Part shown: positions 14,465-14,545 of the stretch, one piece after another
How the letters are laid out: each line of letters opens with the position of its first letter
How positions within the stretch are numbered: the stretch's first letter is position 1
Assembly (NCBI GenBank): GCA_900544905.1
Contig: UQXF01000087.1
Location: 1-14,545 of the forward strand
Length of the DNA: 14,545 bases
Direction: 5' to 3'
Origin: an uncultured Clostridium sp.
GTDB taxonomy: Bacteria; Bacillota; Clostridia; Lachnospirales; Lachnospiraceae
Notes under the pieces: model-generated
Told to the model about the DNA's origin: nothing
What the model saw: the letters and a program-made list of their open reading frames with translations, nothing else
Database searches by the model: none
Translations under genes and position numbers: made by a program

Positions 14465-14515
14465 CCCTGTTTTCAAAAGCAAAGTTGTGTAAAATAAACA
14501 ACTTCACAAACAGGG
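14465..14515. promoter_or_regulatory. Nested inverted repeat upstream of the MATE gene
   Basis: Two perfect, concentric inverted repeats lie 44 bases ahead of the MATE start codon. The outer one is CCCTGTTT/AAACAGGG (14465-14472, 14508-14515) and the inner one is AAGTTGT/ACAACTT (14482-14488, 14498-14504) around a 9-bp AT-rich centre. The inner element resembles the TTGT...ACAA style of MarR- or TetR-type operators that control efflux genes. The outer arms could also form a hairpin. No clear -35/-10 pair was found, so an operator role is inference. Confidence 0.45.
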
Positions 14516-14545
14516 TACTTTGGAGCCGTCAGTACTTAGGTGCCG
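14516..14545. repeat. Imperfect tandem repeat at the window edge
   Basis: TACTTTGGAGCCG (14516-14528) is followed 17 bases later by TACTTAGGTGCCG (14533-14545), a 13-base unit with two mismatches. The window ends at the second copy, so total copy number and identity cannot be judged. Confidence 0.4.

Overview
The window (about 14.5 kb, moderate-to-low GC) looks like a chromosomal segment of a Gram-positive anaerobe of the class Clostridia, most plausibly Lachnospiraceae. That is inferred from strong AGGAGG-type ribosome binding sites, AT-rich intergenic DNA, lipoprotein-anchored binding proteins, an NADPH-type butanol dehydrogenase homologue and the overall gene repertoire. The species cannot be named from sequence alone. 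Every gene except mntP lies on the minus strand.

Layout from right to left, which is the direction of minus-strand transcription. (1) 14421-12418: a MATE efflux pump and a cytidylate-kinase-like protein, 3 bases apart and probably translationally coupled, preceded by a nested inverted repeat that may be an operator. (2) 12371-11515: the plus-strand manganese exporter gene mntP, with a good promoter, a yybP-ykoY-type Mn2+ riboswitch and an intrinsic terminator in its leader. It converges on the kinase-like gene through a shared hairpin. (3) 11411-8874: a GT2 glycosyltransferase fused to a MarR-like winged-helix domain, then an EamA/DMT transporter with a 57-residue His-rich tail. (4) 8843-8736: a 35-codon remnant of the C-terminus of a metal-transporting P1B-type ATPase. 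(5) 8617-7304: an iron-type alcohol dehydrogenase behind a promoter with a perfect dyad in a 19-bp spacer (MerR-like geometry) and an intrinsic terminator in its leader. (6) 7129-20: a seven-gene operon encoding a PII-like regulator, PotA-like ATPase, PotB- and PotC-like permeases, a YtcJ-type amidohydrolase and two tandem PotD-like lipoproteins.

The operon is the most system-like part of the window. A PII protein (senses ATP/ADP and 2-oxoglutarate in characterised homologues) sits directly ahead of a complete polyamine/opine-type ABC importer. The importer has two paralogous binding proteins whose ligand pockets appear to differ from canonical PotD, and an amidohydrolase is embedded between permease and binding-protein genes. 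A coherent but unproven reading is nitrogen-status-controlled import of an amide-containing or otherwise modified cationic compound, followed by intracellular hydrolysis. The PII protein lacks the Tyr51 modification site, so any control would be by effector binding rather than uridylylation.

The middle of the window shows metal-related content: a Mn riboswitch with an exporter, a His-rich-tailed transporter and a P1B-ATPase relic. This suggests a rearranged metal-homeostasis neighbourhood. No rRNA, tRNA, CRISPR array, phage gene or insertion sequence was recognised.
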